A stretch of DNA of 64,000 nucleotides, from positions 1 through 64,000 of the forward strand of contig CAZNIP010000003.1 in NCBI GenBank assembly GCA_964573115.1. The letters are read 5' to 3'. Source of the stretch: CAYOID01 sp964573115. Its GTDB lineage: Bacteria > Desulfobacterota > Desulfovibrionia > Desulfovibrionales > Desulfothermaceae. Positions 42,561 to 50,894 of this stretch are shown piece after piece (positions within the stretch are counted from its first letter, which is position 1; every line of letters begins with the position of its first letter). The notes beneath the pieces were generated by a model. That model was not told the origin of the DNA. It saw only the letters and a program-made list of their open reading frames with translations, and ran no database searches. The position numbers and the translations under genes were made by a program.

Positions 42561-43293
42561 GGGCGGCCTGGCGGCCGCAGGACCGGTTGCGGCGATAGGA
42601 GTGGAACATGGCCGGCAGGCTGAAGGTGCAGAGGTCAAGGGAAAAGATCCGTCCAGGAAGGAGGCCTGCGGCCAGGAGCTGGTCCCGGGTCATGCGCCAC
42701 AGGTCGACGGTCATGGAGGTCCGGTCCAGGTAGTTCTCAAACTGCGGCCCCCATTCAGCATCGAAGTTGACGAACTCGCTGCAGGCCGGGCTGAGGCTGG
42801 GGCCGCGAACAGCCATGATCTCGGCCGGATCCAGGCCATACCGATCGCAGAAGGACCTGACCCACAGCACGGGTGCCTGGGCCCTGTTTCCCCGCCAGCC
42901 CACATGCAGCCCAGCCACATGCCCCCCTGCCTCATGCGCCAGCATGAGCGGCTGACAGTCGGCCACGGAAATGGCCAGGGCCTGTCCAGGCCTGTCCGTG
43001 GCCAAGGCGTCTGCCTGTGGCCGTTCCCCTTCCTGGACATCCCCCGGTTGAAAGACCATGTCCGTGCCGTGGACCTGGCGGACCGAGGTCCAGGCCTGAA
43101 AGCCCAGCTCCTGCTTCAAGGCCTGTCGCCTCTGGAGCACATCCTGATCAGGGTCGCCGAATCCAAGGGAGAGGTTGCCGGCCGTGGCTGAGGCCCTGGG
43201 GTTTTCCCGGGGTCGGGTGGTGAAGACGCAGCCCACCGCGTCCAGGCCCGGAAAGGCGAAAGGGAGATAGGCTGGGAGGGGCATGTGAGTCAA
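42535..43293 (-). CDS. pgeF: Multicopper-type polyphenol oxidase / purine nucleoside phosphorylase-like (PgeF/YfiH)
   Basis: 252 residues. Metal-site motifs of the DUF152 family are present: 'VRQVHGTDMV' (His), 'SVADCQPLMLAH' (Cys), 'GLHVGWRGN' (His), and the C-terminal 'MFHSYRRNRSCGRQAALIW'. Members correct mis-incorporated L-Ser in peptidoglycan precursors (PgeF) or act on purine nucleosides. The TGA at 42535 lies inside the last codons of the RND gene, so the two mRNAs overlap at their 3' ends. An N-gap follows 84 bp upstream of its start. Confidence 0.88.
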   Translation of the reverse strand: MTHMPLPAYLPFAFPGLDAVGCVFTTRPRENPRASATAGNLSLGFGDPDQDVLQRRQALKQELGFQAWTSVRQVHGTDMVFQPGDVQEGERPQADALATDRPGQALAISVADCQPLMLAHEAGGHVAGLHVGWRGNRAQAPVLWVRSFCDRYGLDPAEIMAVRGPSLSPACSEFVNFDAEWGPQFENYLDRTSMTVDLWRMTRDQLLAAGLLPGRIFSLDLCTFSLPAMFHSYRRNRSCGRQAALIWIRNAG

Positions 43294-43376
43294 CTCCTCA
43301 GAATCGTTGTTTCAATCAGGTCTATCTGATGCCCGCCTCCCTTGCAAGATCCATGGTGAACATGTACTCAAGAAAG

Positions 43377-43476
43377 NNNNNNNNNNNNNNNNNNNNNNNN
43401 NNNNNNNNNNNNNNNNNNNNNNNNNNNNNNNNNNNNNNNNNNNNNNNNNNNNNNNNNNNNNNNNNNNNNNNNNNNN
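43377..43476. other. Assembly gap (100 N)
   Basis: Exactly 100 N, the customary placeholder for a gap of unknown size. Genes may be missing here, and linkage of the two sides relies on the scaffolding. Confidence 0.99.
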
Positions 43477-43488
43477 ATGGAGGTGACG

Positions 43489-44250
43489 ATGAAACTGCTC
43501 TCCTGGAATGTGAACGGATTTCGAGCGGTGATCAAGAAAGGCTTTTGGGACTGGTTCCAGGGCTCGGGTGCGGATGTGATCTGCCTGCAGGAGATCAAGG
43601 CCAGTGAAGACCAGATCCCTGAAGGCCAGCGGGAGGCCCCGGGGTACCTGCGCTACTGGAACCCGGCCGAGGTCAAGAAGGGCTATTCCGGGGTCGCGGT
43701 CTACACCAGGCTGGAGCCGCTCAAGGTGGACTTCGAGCTTCCGGATCAACGGTTTCACGGTGAGGGAAGGCTCATTCAGCTCGAGTTCGAGAGCTTTTAC
43801 CTCTTCAATGTCTATTTTCCCAACGGAAAGATGAGCGATGAACGGCTGGCCTACAAGCTCGATTTCTACCAGGCCTTTCTGGACCACGCCCAGGAGCTGC
43901 GCAAGTCCAAACCGGTGGTCTTCTGCGGGGATGTGAACACAGCCCATACCGAGATCGATTTGAAGAACCCCAAGGCCAACGAGGACACCTCGGGTTTTCT
44001 GCCTGTGGAGCGGGAATGGATCGATCAGTGCATTGCCGGAGGCTATGTGGACACCTTCCGGCTCTTTGAGCAGGGGGCGGGCCACTACACCTGGTGGACC
44101 TACCGCTTCGGGGCCAGATCCAGGAATGCCGGGTGGCGGATCGACTACTTCTTCGTGTCTCAGGAACTCGAGGACAGGGTGGCCAGGGCCTGGATCGAGT
44201 CCGATGTCATGGGCTCGGATCATTGTCCCATTGGTCTGGAGCTGGCATGA
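43489..44250 (+). CDS. xth: Exodeoxyribonuclease III (Xth/ExoA family)
   Basis: AP endonuclease and 3'-5' exonuclease of base-excision repair. 253 residues from ATG 43489, five bases after GGAGG; the ATG at 43477 directly abuts the assembly gap and is less likely. Active-site motifs: 'MKLLSWNVNGFRAVIKKGF' (Asn), 'CLQEIKASEDQIP' (metal Glu), 'YFPNGKMSDERLAYKLDFYQ', 'VVFCGDVNTAHTEIDLKNPK' (Asp/Asn), 'YTWWTYRFGARSRNAGWRID' and 'GSDHCPIGLEL' (catalytic Asp-His). Complete despite its closeness to the gap. Confidence 0.96.
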   Translation: MKLLSWNVNGFRAVIKKGFWDWFQGSGADVICLQEIKASEDQIPEGQREAPGYLRYWNPAEVKKGYSGVAVYTRLEPLKVDFELPDQRFHGEGRLIQLEFESFYLFNVYFPNGKMSDERLAYKLDFYQAFLDHAQELRKSKPVVFCGDVNTAHTEIDLKNPKANEDTSGFLPVEREWIDQCIAGGYVDTFRLFEQGAGHYTWWTYRFGARSRNAGWRIDYFFVSQELEDRVARAWIESDVMGSDHCPIGLELA

Positions 44251-44281
44251 AACTGCCTCAGCCACTGGAGGCAGACCATCC

Positions 44282-45319
44282 ATGACCCCTCGAGGTCTCA
44301 GTCCTGACCCCGGCGAAGCCGATCTAAATCGATTTTTCCAGCTGGTGGGCTTTCCTGCCCAGGCCAGGGAGTGGTGGAACCGGTTCTATGAGCCGGATGA
44401 GGTGGCCCTGGTGCTCAGTCTGGACCAGAGGCACGACCAGGAGCTTTCAGGGGAGCCTCCCCCCCGGCACCTCGAGACCCCGGCAGCAATGGCCGGGCAG
44501 GTGAAGAGGGCCATCAAGCGGGGCGTCCTGGACCGACTCCCTGATGGACGTTTGAGGGCAGCGGATTTTCATGCCCGGTTCGAGCTATGGGCCCTGTTCG
44601 AGGGCTGGATGGATGTCCCTCGGGCGGTTCGGGAGGCCCTTCTGGAATGGGAGATGGCCGCTTTCGAAGAGCGCAACCAAAGCCTTCTGAACGCTCTGGC
44701 CAGCGGAGGGGCGGTTGATCCCGGCCGGATCAGGCCCCGGACCGTCCTGCTGAGCGAGGCGCTGGCTCTGCTGGGCAAGGTCGAGCACATTTTTTTGTGG
44801 CCCTGCAACTGCAGGTCCATGGCCGGCCGCTGTTCCAAACCGGTGCTGACCTGCCTGCGGTTTGCCAACGACCGGGATTTGGGCTGGGAAATCTCCCGAT
44901 CCAGGGCCAGGGAGATGACCCGAGAGGCCCACACAAAGGGGCTGATGCACAGCGCCGAGGTTGCCGTCCTCCCAGACGGAGAGATCACCGGGGCCCTGTG
45001 CCACTGCTGTCATGACTGCTGCTTTCCCCATCGATTGGGGGCCAGCCGCGGCCTGCAGGGGCTCTATCCGGAAAAGAGGCATCAGGCTGTGCTCGCTGCA
45101 GAAGCCTGCTCCGGGTGCGGAAGATGCATCAAGCGCTGCCCGGCAGGGGCCTTCGAGGCCCGGGACACCACAGCCTCAAACAAGAGGCATGTCGTTTTTC
45201 AGGCCCAGAAGTGCCTGGGCTGCGGTCTGTGCGTGTCCACCTGCCCTGAAGGGGCCCTGGGCATGATTCCATCCAGACATCATTCCGATCCAGATTTTGA
45301 GTCCCTCCTCTGTCCGTAG
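44282..45319 (+). CDS. 4Fe-4S ferredoxin-domain protein with extra Cys clusters
   Basis: 345 residues. The N-terminal half is helical and unrecognised. The middle has Cys-rich segments 'PCNCRSMAGRCSKPVLTC' and 'CHCCHDCCFPHRLG'. The C-terminus is a classical 2[4Fe-4S] ferredoxin fold ('CSGCGRCIKRCPAGAF' and 'CLGCGLCVSTCPEGAL'). No membrane span or export signal, so it is a cytoplasmic electron carrier or oxidoreductase accessory. Related sequences in anaerobes are usually annotated only as 4Fe-4S proteins. GGAGG at 44267-44271 precedes ATG 44282. The preceding xth gene ends 31 bp upstream. Confidence 0.85.
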   Translation: MTPRGLSPDPGEADLNRFFQLVGFPAQAREWWNRFYEPDEVALVLSLDQRHDQELSGEPPPRHLETPAAMAGQVKRAIKRGVLDRLPDGRLRAADFHARFELWALFEGWMDVPRAVREALLEWEMAAFEERNQSLLNALASGGAVDPGRIRPRTVLLSEALALLGKVEHIFLWPCNCRSMAGRCSKPVLTCLRFANDRDLGWEISRSRAREMTREAHTKGLMHSAEVAVLPDGEITGALCHCCHDCCFPHRLGASRGLQGLYPEKRHQAVLAAEACSGCGRCIKRCPAGAFEARDTTASNKRHVVFQAQKCLGCGLCVSTCPEGALGMIPSRHHSDPDFESLLCP

Positions 45320-45508
45320 TCTGAAAAAATTTCGACGCCGAGTTGCAAACCTCCTGAAATTGAGATAATTCCAATACCATCATGGAAAAGGACTGAGCTG
45401 TCTGGTTCAGGAGCAGGTTCTGATCCGGCCTCTCGTCCTGCTGCCTTTTCCTTCGACAGGTTCCCAAGCGGTCGGTCCGGGGACGGAACTGCAACCAAGG
45501 AGTGTGCC

Positions 45509-47164
45509 ATGGCCAAGAAGGATTCCATTCATCCAGGCGTTGTCGATCTCAAGTCACAGCTGGAGCAGGGGACAATAACCCGTCGTGAGTTCATCAGGTA
45601 CGCCTGTCTGCTCGGGCTGTCGGCTGCGGCCGCCGCGAACATGGCCGGGCTGACCTGGCCGAAGAGGGCTCTTGCAGCCGAAGTTCAGAGGGGGGGCAAG
45701 GTCAGGGTGGCCAGCCCGGTGCACAAGGTCACCCATCCGGCCCAGTTCTCCTGGATCGCGCCGTCGCAGCAGCTTCGCCAGGTGGCCGAGTACCTGACGT
45801 ACACGGACAACAAGAACATCACCCATCCGTATCTGCTCGAGAAATGGTCGGCCAGCGAGGACCTGAAGACCTGGACCCTGAGCCTTCGGAAGGGTGTGAC
45901 CTTCAACAACGGCGATCCTTTCACTGCCGACGACGTCATCTTTACCCTCAACCAGTGGTTGGACGAGAATGTCGGCTCCTCCATGCTCGGCCTGATGAAG
46001 GGCTACCTCGACCCCACCGGGATGGAGAAGGTTTCCGAGCATGAGGTCAAGCTGCATCTCAAGCGGGCGGAAATCGCCGTGCCCGAGCACATGTTCCACT
46101 ACCCGGCCCTGGTCCTCAACCACAGGACCTTTGAAGGGGACTTCATCAAGCAGCCGCATGGGACTGGTCCCTTCACCCTGGAGCTCTACCGGGAGGGGGA
46201 GCGCTGTCTGCTCAAGCGGCGCTCAGATTACTGGAGGCAGGGGGCCGACGGCCGGCCGCAGCCCTACCTGGACGAGGTCGAGTTCATCGATATGGGCACG
46301 GAAATGCCTCCCATGATTGCGGCCATCCAGTCCGGGGAGATCGACACCATCGATTTCGGGGACATCAGCGGCGTCGAGGCCTTCAAGGCCTTGCGGGACA
46401 ACCCGGAGATCGACATCGTCTCCTCGGCCACGGGCCAGACCAGGATCCTGCGCATGCGGGCGGACAAGAAGCCCTGGGACGACAACCGGGTCCGCATGGC
46501 CCTGAAGCTCTGCCAGCACCGGGAAAAGACCCTGCAGCTGGCCTACTTCGGTGAAGGGCTGCTGGGGCAGGACTTTCACGTCAGCCAAGTCCATCCCGAG
46601 TACTGCACAAAGCCGACCCCGGAGTATGACCCGGATCGGGCCAGGCAGCTGCTCAAGGAGGCCGGCTACCCCAATGGCCTGGAGGTCAGTCTGGCCGTGG
46701 GCAGCGGGTGGAAGGAGATCGTGCGCTATGCCGAGGTGCTCAAGGAGGACGCCAAGGCTGGCGGGTTCACGGTCAACATCCAGACCATGCCCAACAGCCA
46801 GTACTGGGAGAAGTGGACCGAGGTTGACCTGGGGATCACCACCTGGGCCCACCGGCCCATCGGGACCATGATCCTCAACCTGGCCTACACCGCGGATGAC
46901 CAGGGCAACCCTGTCCCCTGGAACGAGACCAACTGGGTGGACAAGGAGTTTGACCAACTCCTGGCCAGGGCCAACGGGACCCTGGATGTGGACAAGAGGC
47001 GGCAGATCTTCTGCAAGCTGGAGGAGATCCAGCAGTCAAGGGGCTCCATTGGAAACACCTTCTGGATCAATGTCTGGACCATCACCCGGAAGCGGGTCCA
47101 GAACCTCCAGGCCCATCCCAGCCTGTACATGATGTACAACGATGTCTGGCTGCAGCAGGCCTGA
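45509..47164 (+). CDS. Peptide/nickel-type ABC transporter substrate-binding protein (Tat-exported)
   Basis: 551-residue family-5 solute-binding protein. The N-terminus is a twin-arginine signal, T-R-R-E-F-I-R near residue 26 followed by an Ala-rich core, so it is exported folded. Mature features: 'ITHPYLLEKWSASEDLKTWT', 'LRKGVTFNNGDPFTADDVIF', 'GTGPFTLELYREGERCLLKR' and 'YDPDRARQLLKEAGYPNGLE'. Cognate permease and ATPase genes are probably oppB/oppC/oppDF at 50.9-55.5 kb on the other strand, separated by the AOR and MttB genes. Substrate unknown; methylated amines or betaines are a contextual guess. AAGGAG six bases before ATG. Confidence 0.92.
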   Translation: MAKKDSIHPGVVDLKSQLEQGTITRREFIRYACLLGLSAAAAANMAGLTWPKRALAAEVQRGGKVRVASPVHKVTHPAQFSWIAPSQQLRQVAEYLTYTDNKNITHPYLLEKWSASEDLKTWTLSLRKGVTFNNGDPFTADDVIFTLNQWLDENVGSSMLGLMKGYLDPTGMEKVSEHEVKLHLKRAEIAVPEHMFHYPALVLNHRTFEGDFIKQPHGTGPFTLELYREGERCLLKRRSDYWRQGADGRPQPYLDEVEFIDMGTEMPPMIAAIQSGEIDTIDFGDISGVEAFKALRDNPEIDIVSSATGQTRILRMRADKKPWDDNRVRMALKLCQHREKTLQLAYFGEGLLGQDFHVSQVHPEYCTKPTPEYDPDRARQLLKEAGYPNGLEVSLAVGSGWKEIVRYAEVLKEDAKAGGFTVNIQTMPNSQYWEKWTEVDLGITTWAHRPIGTMILNLAYTADDQGNPVPWNETNWVDKEFDQLLARANGTLDVDKRRQIFCKLEEIQQSRGSIGNTFWINVWTITRKRVQNLQAHPSLYMMYNDVWLQQA

Positions 47165-47367
47165 GGCAGGCCTGTGCGGCAACCTGTGCCGGGCCGAAGG
47201 TCGTGGGTTGAGGGTGGATGGTTGAGGGAAGAAAAGATCCTCGACGCGTTGGGAAGGGCTGTAACTCGTCCAGTTTGGTCAGGGAAGAAGCTCTGTCCAG
47301 GCACGGCACTTGAAGTCCTTCTTCCTGAACACCGGCACCTGAAAACGTGTGATTGAGTTCATACGAG
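47165..47367 (+). repeat. Composite intergenic repeat, copy 5 (full)
   Basis: Starts at the stop codon of the binding-protein gene. 'GGTTGAGGGTGGATGGTTGA' (47206-47225), then GGGAAGAAAAGATCC, the variant core CTCGTCCAGTTTGGTC, an arm pair TCAGGGAAGAAG (from 47279) / CTTCTTCCTGA, and the tail TTCATACGAG. Most complete copy together with 33934-34130. Confidence 0.8.
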
Positions 47368-47384
47368 AAATGGCGATTGCCTTC

Positions 47385-47423
47385 ATGCGCCGGGAGCAGT
47401 ATGCTCCTGGCGCATTGATTTTT
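47385..47423 (+). terminator. Rho-independent terminator
   Basis: ATGCGCCGGGAGCA and TGCTCCTGGCGCAT (one G-T wobble), 3-nt loop, followed by TGATTTTTG. It ends the binding-protein transcript downstream of the repeat. Confidence 0.7.
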
Positions 47424-47434
47424 GCGTCGTTCAT

Positions 47435-47465
47435 GTTTCAGCGCTGCCGCCGGCAGCGCTGAAAC
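47435..47465. repeat. Near-perfect palindrome upstream of AOR gene
   Basis: GTTTCAGCGCTGCCG and its exact complement, separated by one base. It lies 67 bp before the aldehyde ferredoxin oxidoreductase start. It could be an operator or a hairpin of the same 3'-end class as those at 15701 and 33016. Confidence 0.65.
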
Positions 47466-47531
47466 CAGGCCCTGGAAACCTGACATCTTTGATCCATCGG
47501 CCGCCCTGGCTGCCGACACGGACCTGTGGCC

Positions 47532-49430
47532 ATGTCATGTGCAGGTGATGTCCTCGAGCTGGACCTGAGCACCGGGAGGTGCACCAGGGTCCCTTTCTGC
47601 CCCTGGATTGAGAGGAATCTCGGATGCGGCCGGGGGTTCAATGCCGACCTGCTCAGCAGGGACATGGCTCCTGGTACTGACCCTTTGTCCGAAGGCAACA
47701 TTCTGGTCTTTTCGGCCGGCCTGCTGGCCGGGACGAGCCTGCCAGCCGCCACCAGACTCCATGTCAGCGCCCGCTCGCCCCAGACCGGCCTTTTGGGGAG
47801 CTCGAACATCGGCGGGGATTTCGCCCTCCACTTCAGGCGGTGCGGGTTTCAGAGCCTGGTGCTCCGGGGGCGGGCCCCGTCCCCCGTGGTGGTGGTGATC
47901 GAACCTTCAGGGGCCCATGTCCAGGACGGCGCTGGGCTGTGGGGGCTGGACACCTGGCAGACCTGGAACGAGCTGCAGACGAGGGTCGGCCCCGGAGCTC
48001 AGGTCCTGTGCATCGGCCCGGCTGGAGAACAGCTGGTCCGGTTTGCCTGCATCATGTCCCAGGACGACCATGCAGCCGGGAGGACCGGGCTGGGCGCGGT
48101 CATGGGCTCCAAAAACGTCAAGGCCCTGGTCGTCGGCCATCAGGAGCCGGACAGGGACCTGATCGCCCCCGATGTTCGCAGGGCTGTCAGGAGCTATGTC
48201 CGGGCGGTTTCAGAGAGCCCTGAATATCGGACCCTGGCCAGGTACGGCGGGGCCGGGTACGTGACCTGGTGCGATGAGAAAAACATCCTGGCCACAAGAA
48301 ACTATCGACAGAGCAGGTTTGAACGGGTCCAGTCCATTGACGGGCGCAAGCTCGAGGCCAGGAAGGTCAGGACCAGGGGGTGCTTTCGTTGCCCTGTTCG
48401 CTGCAAGGCCGACCTGGAGATGGGATCCGAGCTCTTTCCCCAGGAAAAGGCTGTCCGCCCTGAATTCGAGCCCATGGTCAATCTGGGCTCGAAGTGCGGG
48501 CTGAGTGATTTGGATCGCCTGGTCTTTCTGGACAACCTCTGTTCCAGGCTGGGCATGGACGTCATCTCCAGCGGCAGCGCCCTGGCCTTTGCCATGGACC
48601 TCTTTGAAAAGGGGATCCTGAGCACCAGGGACACTGGCGGGCTGGAGATCCGCTGGGGCGACGGCCAGGTCATGGAGAAGCTCCTGCAGCAGATCGCCAG
48701 ACGGGAAGGGTTCGGGGGGATCCTGGCCCTGGGAGTCAAGAGGGCTGCCGAGATCATCGGTCCAGGGGCCGAGGAACGGGCCCCCCATGTCAAGGGGCTC
48801 GAGCTGACGGCCTACTGCCCGGAGAACATGTTCGGCACGGCTCTGGGGTATGTTGTTTCCAGCCGGGGGGGGGATTTCAACACGGTCTACCCCAGTCTGG
48901 AGTACACCTGGCCTGCTGATCGGGCTGAAAGAGAGTTCGGGACGCCCCTGGCCGTGGACCCCACGTCAACCCAAGGCAAAGCCGGGCTCATCCGGAGGTC
49001 CACCATCGTCAACTGCACCCTGGACTGCCTGGGCCTGTGCAAGGTCCCGCTCCTGAGCCTGGTCAACGGTTTCGATCTGGTTCTGGAGACCGAGCTGACC
49101 AACTCGGTCACCGGCCGGGGCCTTGAACCAGAGGACCTGTTCCTGATGGGTGAGCGGGTGGCCAATCTGGAGCGGCTCCTGAACATCGACTGGGGACTGA
49201 GTGCGGACCAGGAGGTCCTGCCCAGGATGTTTCAGGCCGCATTTCTCGGCGAGTCAGGTCAGGGACGGGACCGCCTCTCGACCATGGTCCAGGAGTTCTA
49301 TGAGGTCATGGGCTGGGACGGCCGGGGACATCCTTTGACGTTTACCCTGGACAGGCTTGGGCTGCCAGCAGGAGGAAAGCGCGTTCCGGCTGGTGGCGAT
49401 ACCGGAAGAGTTGAATTGAAAAAAGGATGA
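47532..49430 (+). CDS. Aldehyde:ferredoxin oxidoreductase (tungsten/molybdopterin enzyme)
   Basis: Oxidises aldehydes to carboxylic acids with ferredoxin as acceptor, using a bis-pterin W or Mo centre and one [4Fe-4S] cluster. 632 residues from ATG 47532; GTG at 47526 is possible and neither has a good ribosome site. The N-terminal beta domain ('VLELDLSTGRCTRVP'), 'GRTGLGAVMGSKNVKALVV' (pterin binding), cluster ligands C-x2-C-x3-C in 'RGCFRCPVRCK', and the fourth Cys in 'CLGLCKVPLL' are all present. Its stop overlaps the MttB-family gene by ATGA, implying a linked role. Substrate unknown. Confidence 0.92.
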   Translation: MSCAGDVLELDLSTGRCTRVPFCPWIERNLGCGRGFNADLLSRDMAPGTDPLSEGNILVFSAGLLAGTSLPAATRLHVSARSPQTGLLGSSNIGGDFALHFRRCGFQSLVLRGRAPSPVVVVIEPSGAHVQDGAGLWGLDTWQTWNELQTRVGPGAQVLCIGPAGEQLVRFACIMSQDDHAAGRTGLGAVMGSKNVKALVVGHQEPDRDLIAPDVRRAVRSYVRAVSESPEYRTLARYGGAGYVTWCDEKNILATRNYRQSRFERVQSIDGRKLEARKVRTRGCFRCPVRCKADLEMGSELFPQEKAVRPEFEPMVNLGSKCGLSDLDRLVFLDNLCSRLGMDVISSGSALAFAMDLFEKGILSTRDTGGLEIRWGDGQVMEKLLQQIARREGFGGILALGVKRAAEIIGPGAEERAPHVKGLELTAYCPENMFGTALGYVVSSRGGDFNTVYPSLEYTWPADRAEREFGTPLAVDPTSTQGKAGLIRRSTIVNCTLDCLGLCKVPLLSLVNGFDLVLETELTNSVTGRGLEPEDLFLMGERVANLERLLNIDWGLSADQEVLPRMFQAAFLGESGQGRDRLSTMVQEFYEVMGWDGRGHPLTFTLDRLGLPAGGKRVPAGGDTGRVELKKG

Positions 49431-50893
49431 TGACCATGCACGAGAACGGATTCATGCAGGGGATGCAGCCGGAGATCAGGTTTTTGAACCCAGAGGACAA
49501 AAAGGCCATCTATCAGGGGGCTCTTGAAGTCCTGTCCCGGATGGGCATGCAGGTCCTGCATCCTGAAGGCCTGGAACTGCTGCGTCAGGCCGGGTGCGAG
49601 GTTGGCCAGGACAGCATGGTCAGGATTCCGGCCGGCCTGGTCGCCGAGGCATTGAGCTCGGCCCCGCAATCCATCCCTGTCTATGACCGCAAAGGGGAGC
49701 TGGCCATGGATCTGGGGTCCACCAGGTCCTATTTCGGGACCGGCTCGGATCTGATCTACGCCCTGGACGGGCAGAGCTTCGAGCGCTCCGTGGCCAGCCT
49801 GGAGGATGTGGCCAGGGCGGCCAGAGTCTGCGACGCCCTGCCCAACATTGACTTCGTGATGTCTTTTGCCCACCCGTCCGAGCTGTCCCCGCACGTGGCC
49901 TACCTGGCCAGCTTCCAGGCCATGGCCGAGAACACGGTCAAACCCATTGTCAACACGGCCGAGGGCAGGTCCGACCTGGCGGAGATGCGGCATATCGGCA
50001 TCCTGCTGCGCGGATCCGAACAGGCGCTGCGGGAGCGCCCCTACACCATTCAGTATGCTGAACCCATCAGCCCCCTCAAGCACCCCTTCCACAGTGTGGA
50101 CAAGCTCCTGTTCTGCGCTGAATCCGGGATTCCCTGCATCTACTCCCCCGCGCCCATGGCCGGGTCCACGGCACCCATGTCCATGGCCGGGCACGTGGTC
50201 CAGGGGCTGGCCGAAAGCCTGTTCGGCCTGGTCATGCACCAGCTCAAGGCCCCCGGGGCCCCTTTCATCATGGGCATGGGTGCGGCGGTGCTGGACATGG
50301 TCAGCAGCGAGTGCAGCTACAACGCCCCGGAGTACTACCTGTCCTACATGGCCATGATCGAGATGAGCCACCACCTCGACCTGCCCAGCTGGGGCTACGC
50401 CGGCACGAGCGATGCCCAGATACCCGACGGCCAGGCCACCTTCGAGGCAGGGATGATGACCTTTCTCTCGGCCATGTCCGGGGCCAACCTCAACCATGAC
50501 GTGGGCTATCTGGATTTCGGCCGAACAGGGAGTTTGGAGATGATCGTCATCTGCAACGAGATCATCGGGCAGATCAGGAGGATGCAGAAAGGGGTCCCGG
50601 TTGACGCCTCCACCCTGGCCCTGGAGGTCATCAGGGAGGTCGGTCCCGGGGGCCACTACCTGATGCACGAACACACCCTGGAACATGTCCGGTCCACCCA
50701 GTGGCGGCCAAAGCTCTTTTCCCGGGTGGGGCGGGACGCCTGGGAGCAGCAGGGACGCCTGAGTCTGCTGGACCGGGCCGGGCAGGAGCTCGAATCGATC
50801 CTTGCCTCCCACGAGCCAGAGCCCATCCCGGAAGACGTCCAGGGCCGGATTCAAGGCCAGGTCGATGGTTTCTTTTCCAGGTTCAGGAATTGA
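49427..50893 (+). CDS. MttB-superfamily (trimethylamine/betaine) methyltransferase, non-pyrrolysine
   Basis: 488 residues, continuous, with no in-frame amber codon, so it belongs to the non-pyrrolysine branch that includes glycine betaine methyltransferase MtgB rather than true trimethylamine MttB. TIM-barrel motifs: 'LSRMGMQVLHPEGLELLRQA', 'FGTGSDLIYALDG', 'PYTIQYAEPISPLKHP', 'GYAGTSDAQIPDGQATFEAG' and 'GGHYLMHEHTLEHVR'. It would transfer a methyl group from a quaternary amine to a corrinoid protein, but no corrinoid protein or activator gene is in this window. Start ATG 49427 overlaps the AOR stop; later ATGs at 49430 and 49436 are possible. It ends 1 bp before the convergent oppDF stop. 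Confidence 0.88.
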   Translation: MMTMHENGFMQGMQPEIRFLNPEDKKAIYQGALEVLSRMGMQVLHPEGLELLRQAGCEVGQDSMVRIPAGLVAEALSSAPQSIPVYDRKGELAMDLGSTRSYFGTGSDLIYALDGQSFERSVASLEDVARAARVCDALPNIDFVMSFAHPSELSPHVAYLASFQAMAENTVKPIVNTAEGRSDLAEMRHIGILLRGSEQALRERPYTIQYAEPISPLKHPFHSVDKLLFCAESGIPCIYSPAPMAGSTAPMSMAGHVVQGLAESLFGLVMHQLKAPGAPFIMGMGAAVLDMVSSECSYNAPEYYLSYMAMIEMSHHLDLPSWGYAGTSDAQIPDGQATFEAGMMTFLSAMSGANLNHDVGYLDFGRTGSLEMIVICNEIIGQIRRMQKGVPVDASTLALEVIREVGPGGHYLMHEHTLEHVRSTQWRPKLFSRVGRDAWEQQGRLSLLDRAGQELESILASHEPEPIPEDVQGRIQGQVDGFFSRFRN

Positions 50894-50894
50894 T

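Noticed and set aside
45360..45380. TTGAGA...TACCAT as a promoter of the binding-protein gene
   Set aside because: Spacing between the two boxes is only 9 bp, which is incompatible with a sigma-70 promoter.
49427..50893. Pyrrolysine in the MttB-family protein
   Set aside because: The frame is uninterrupted for 488 codons with no in-frame TAG, so it is a non-pyrrolysine member.
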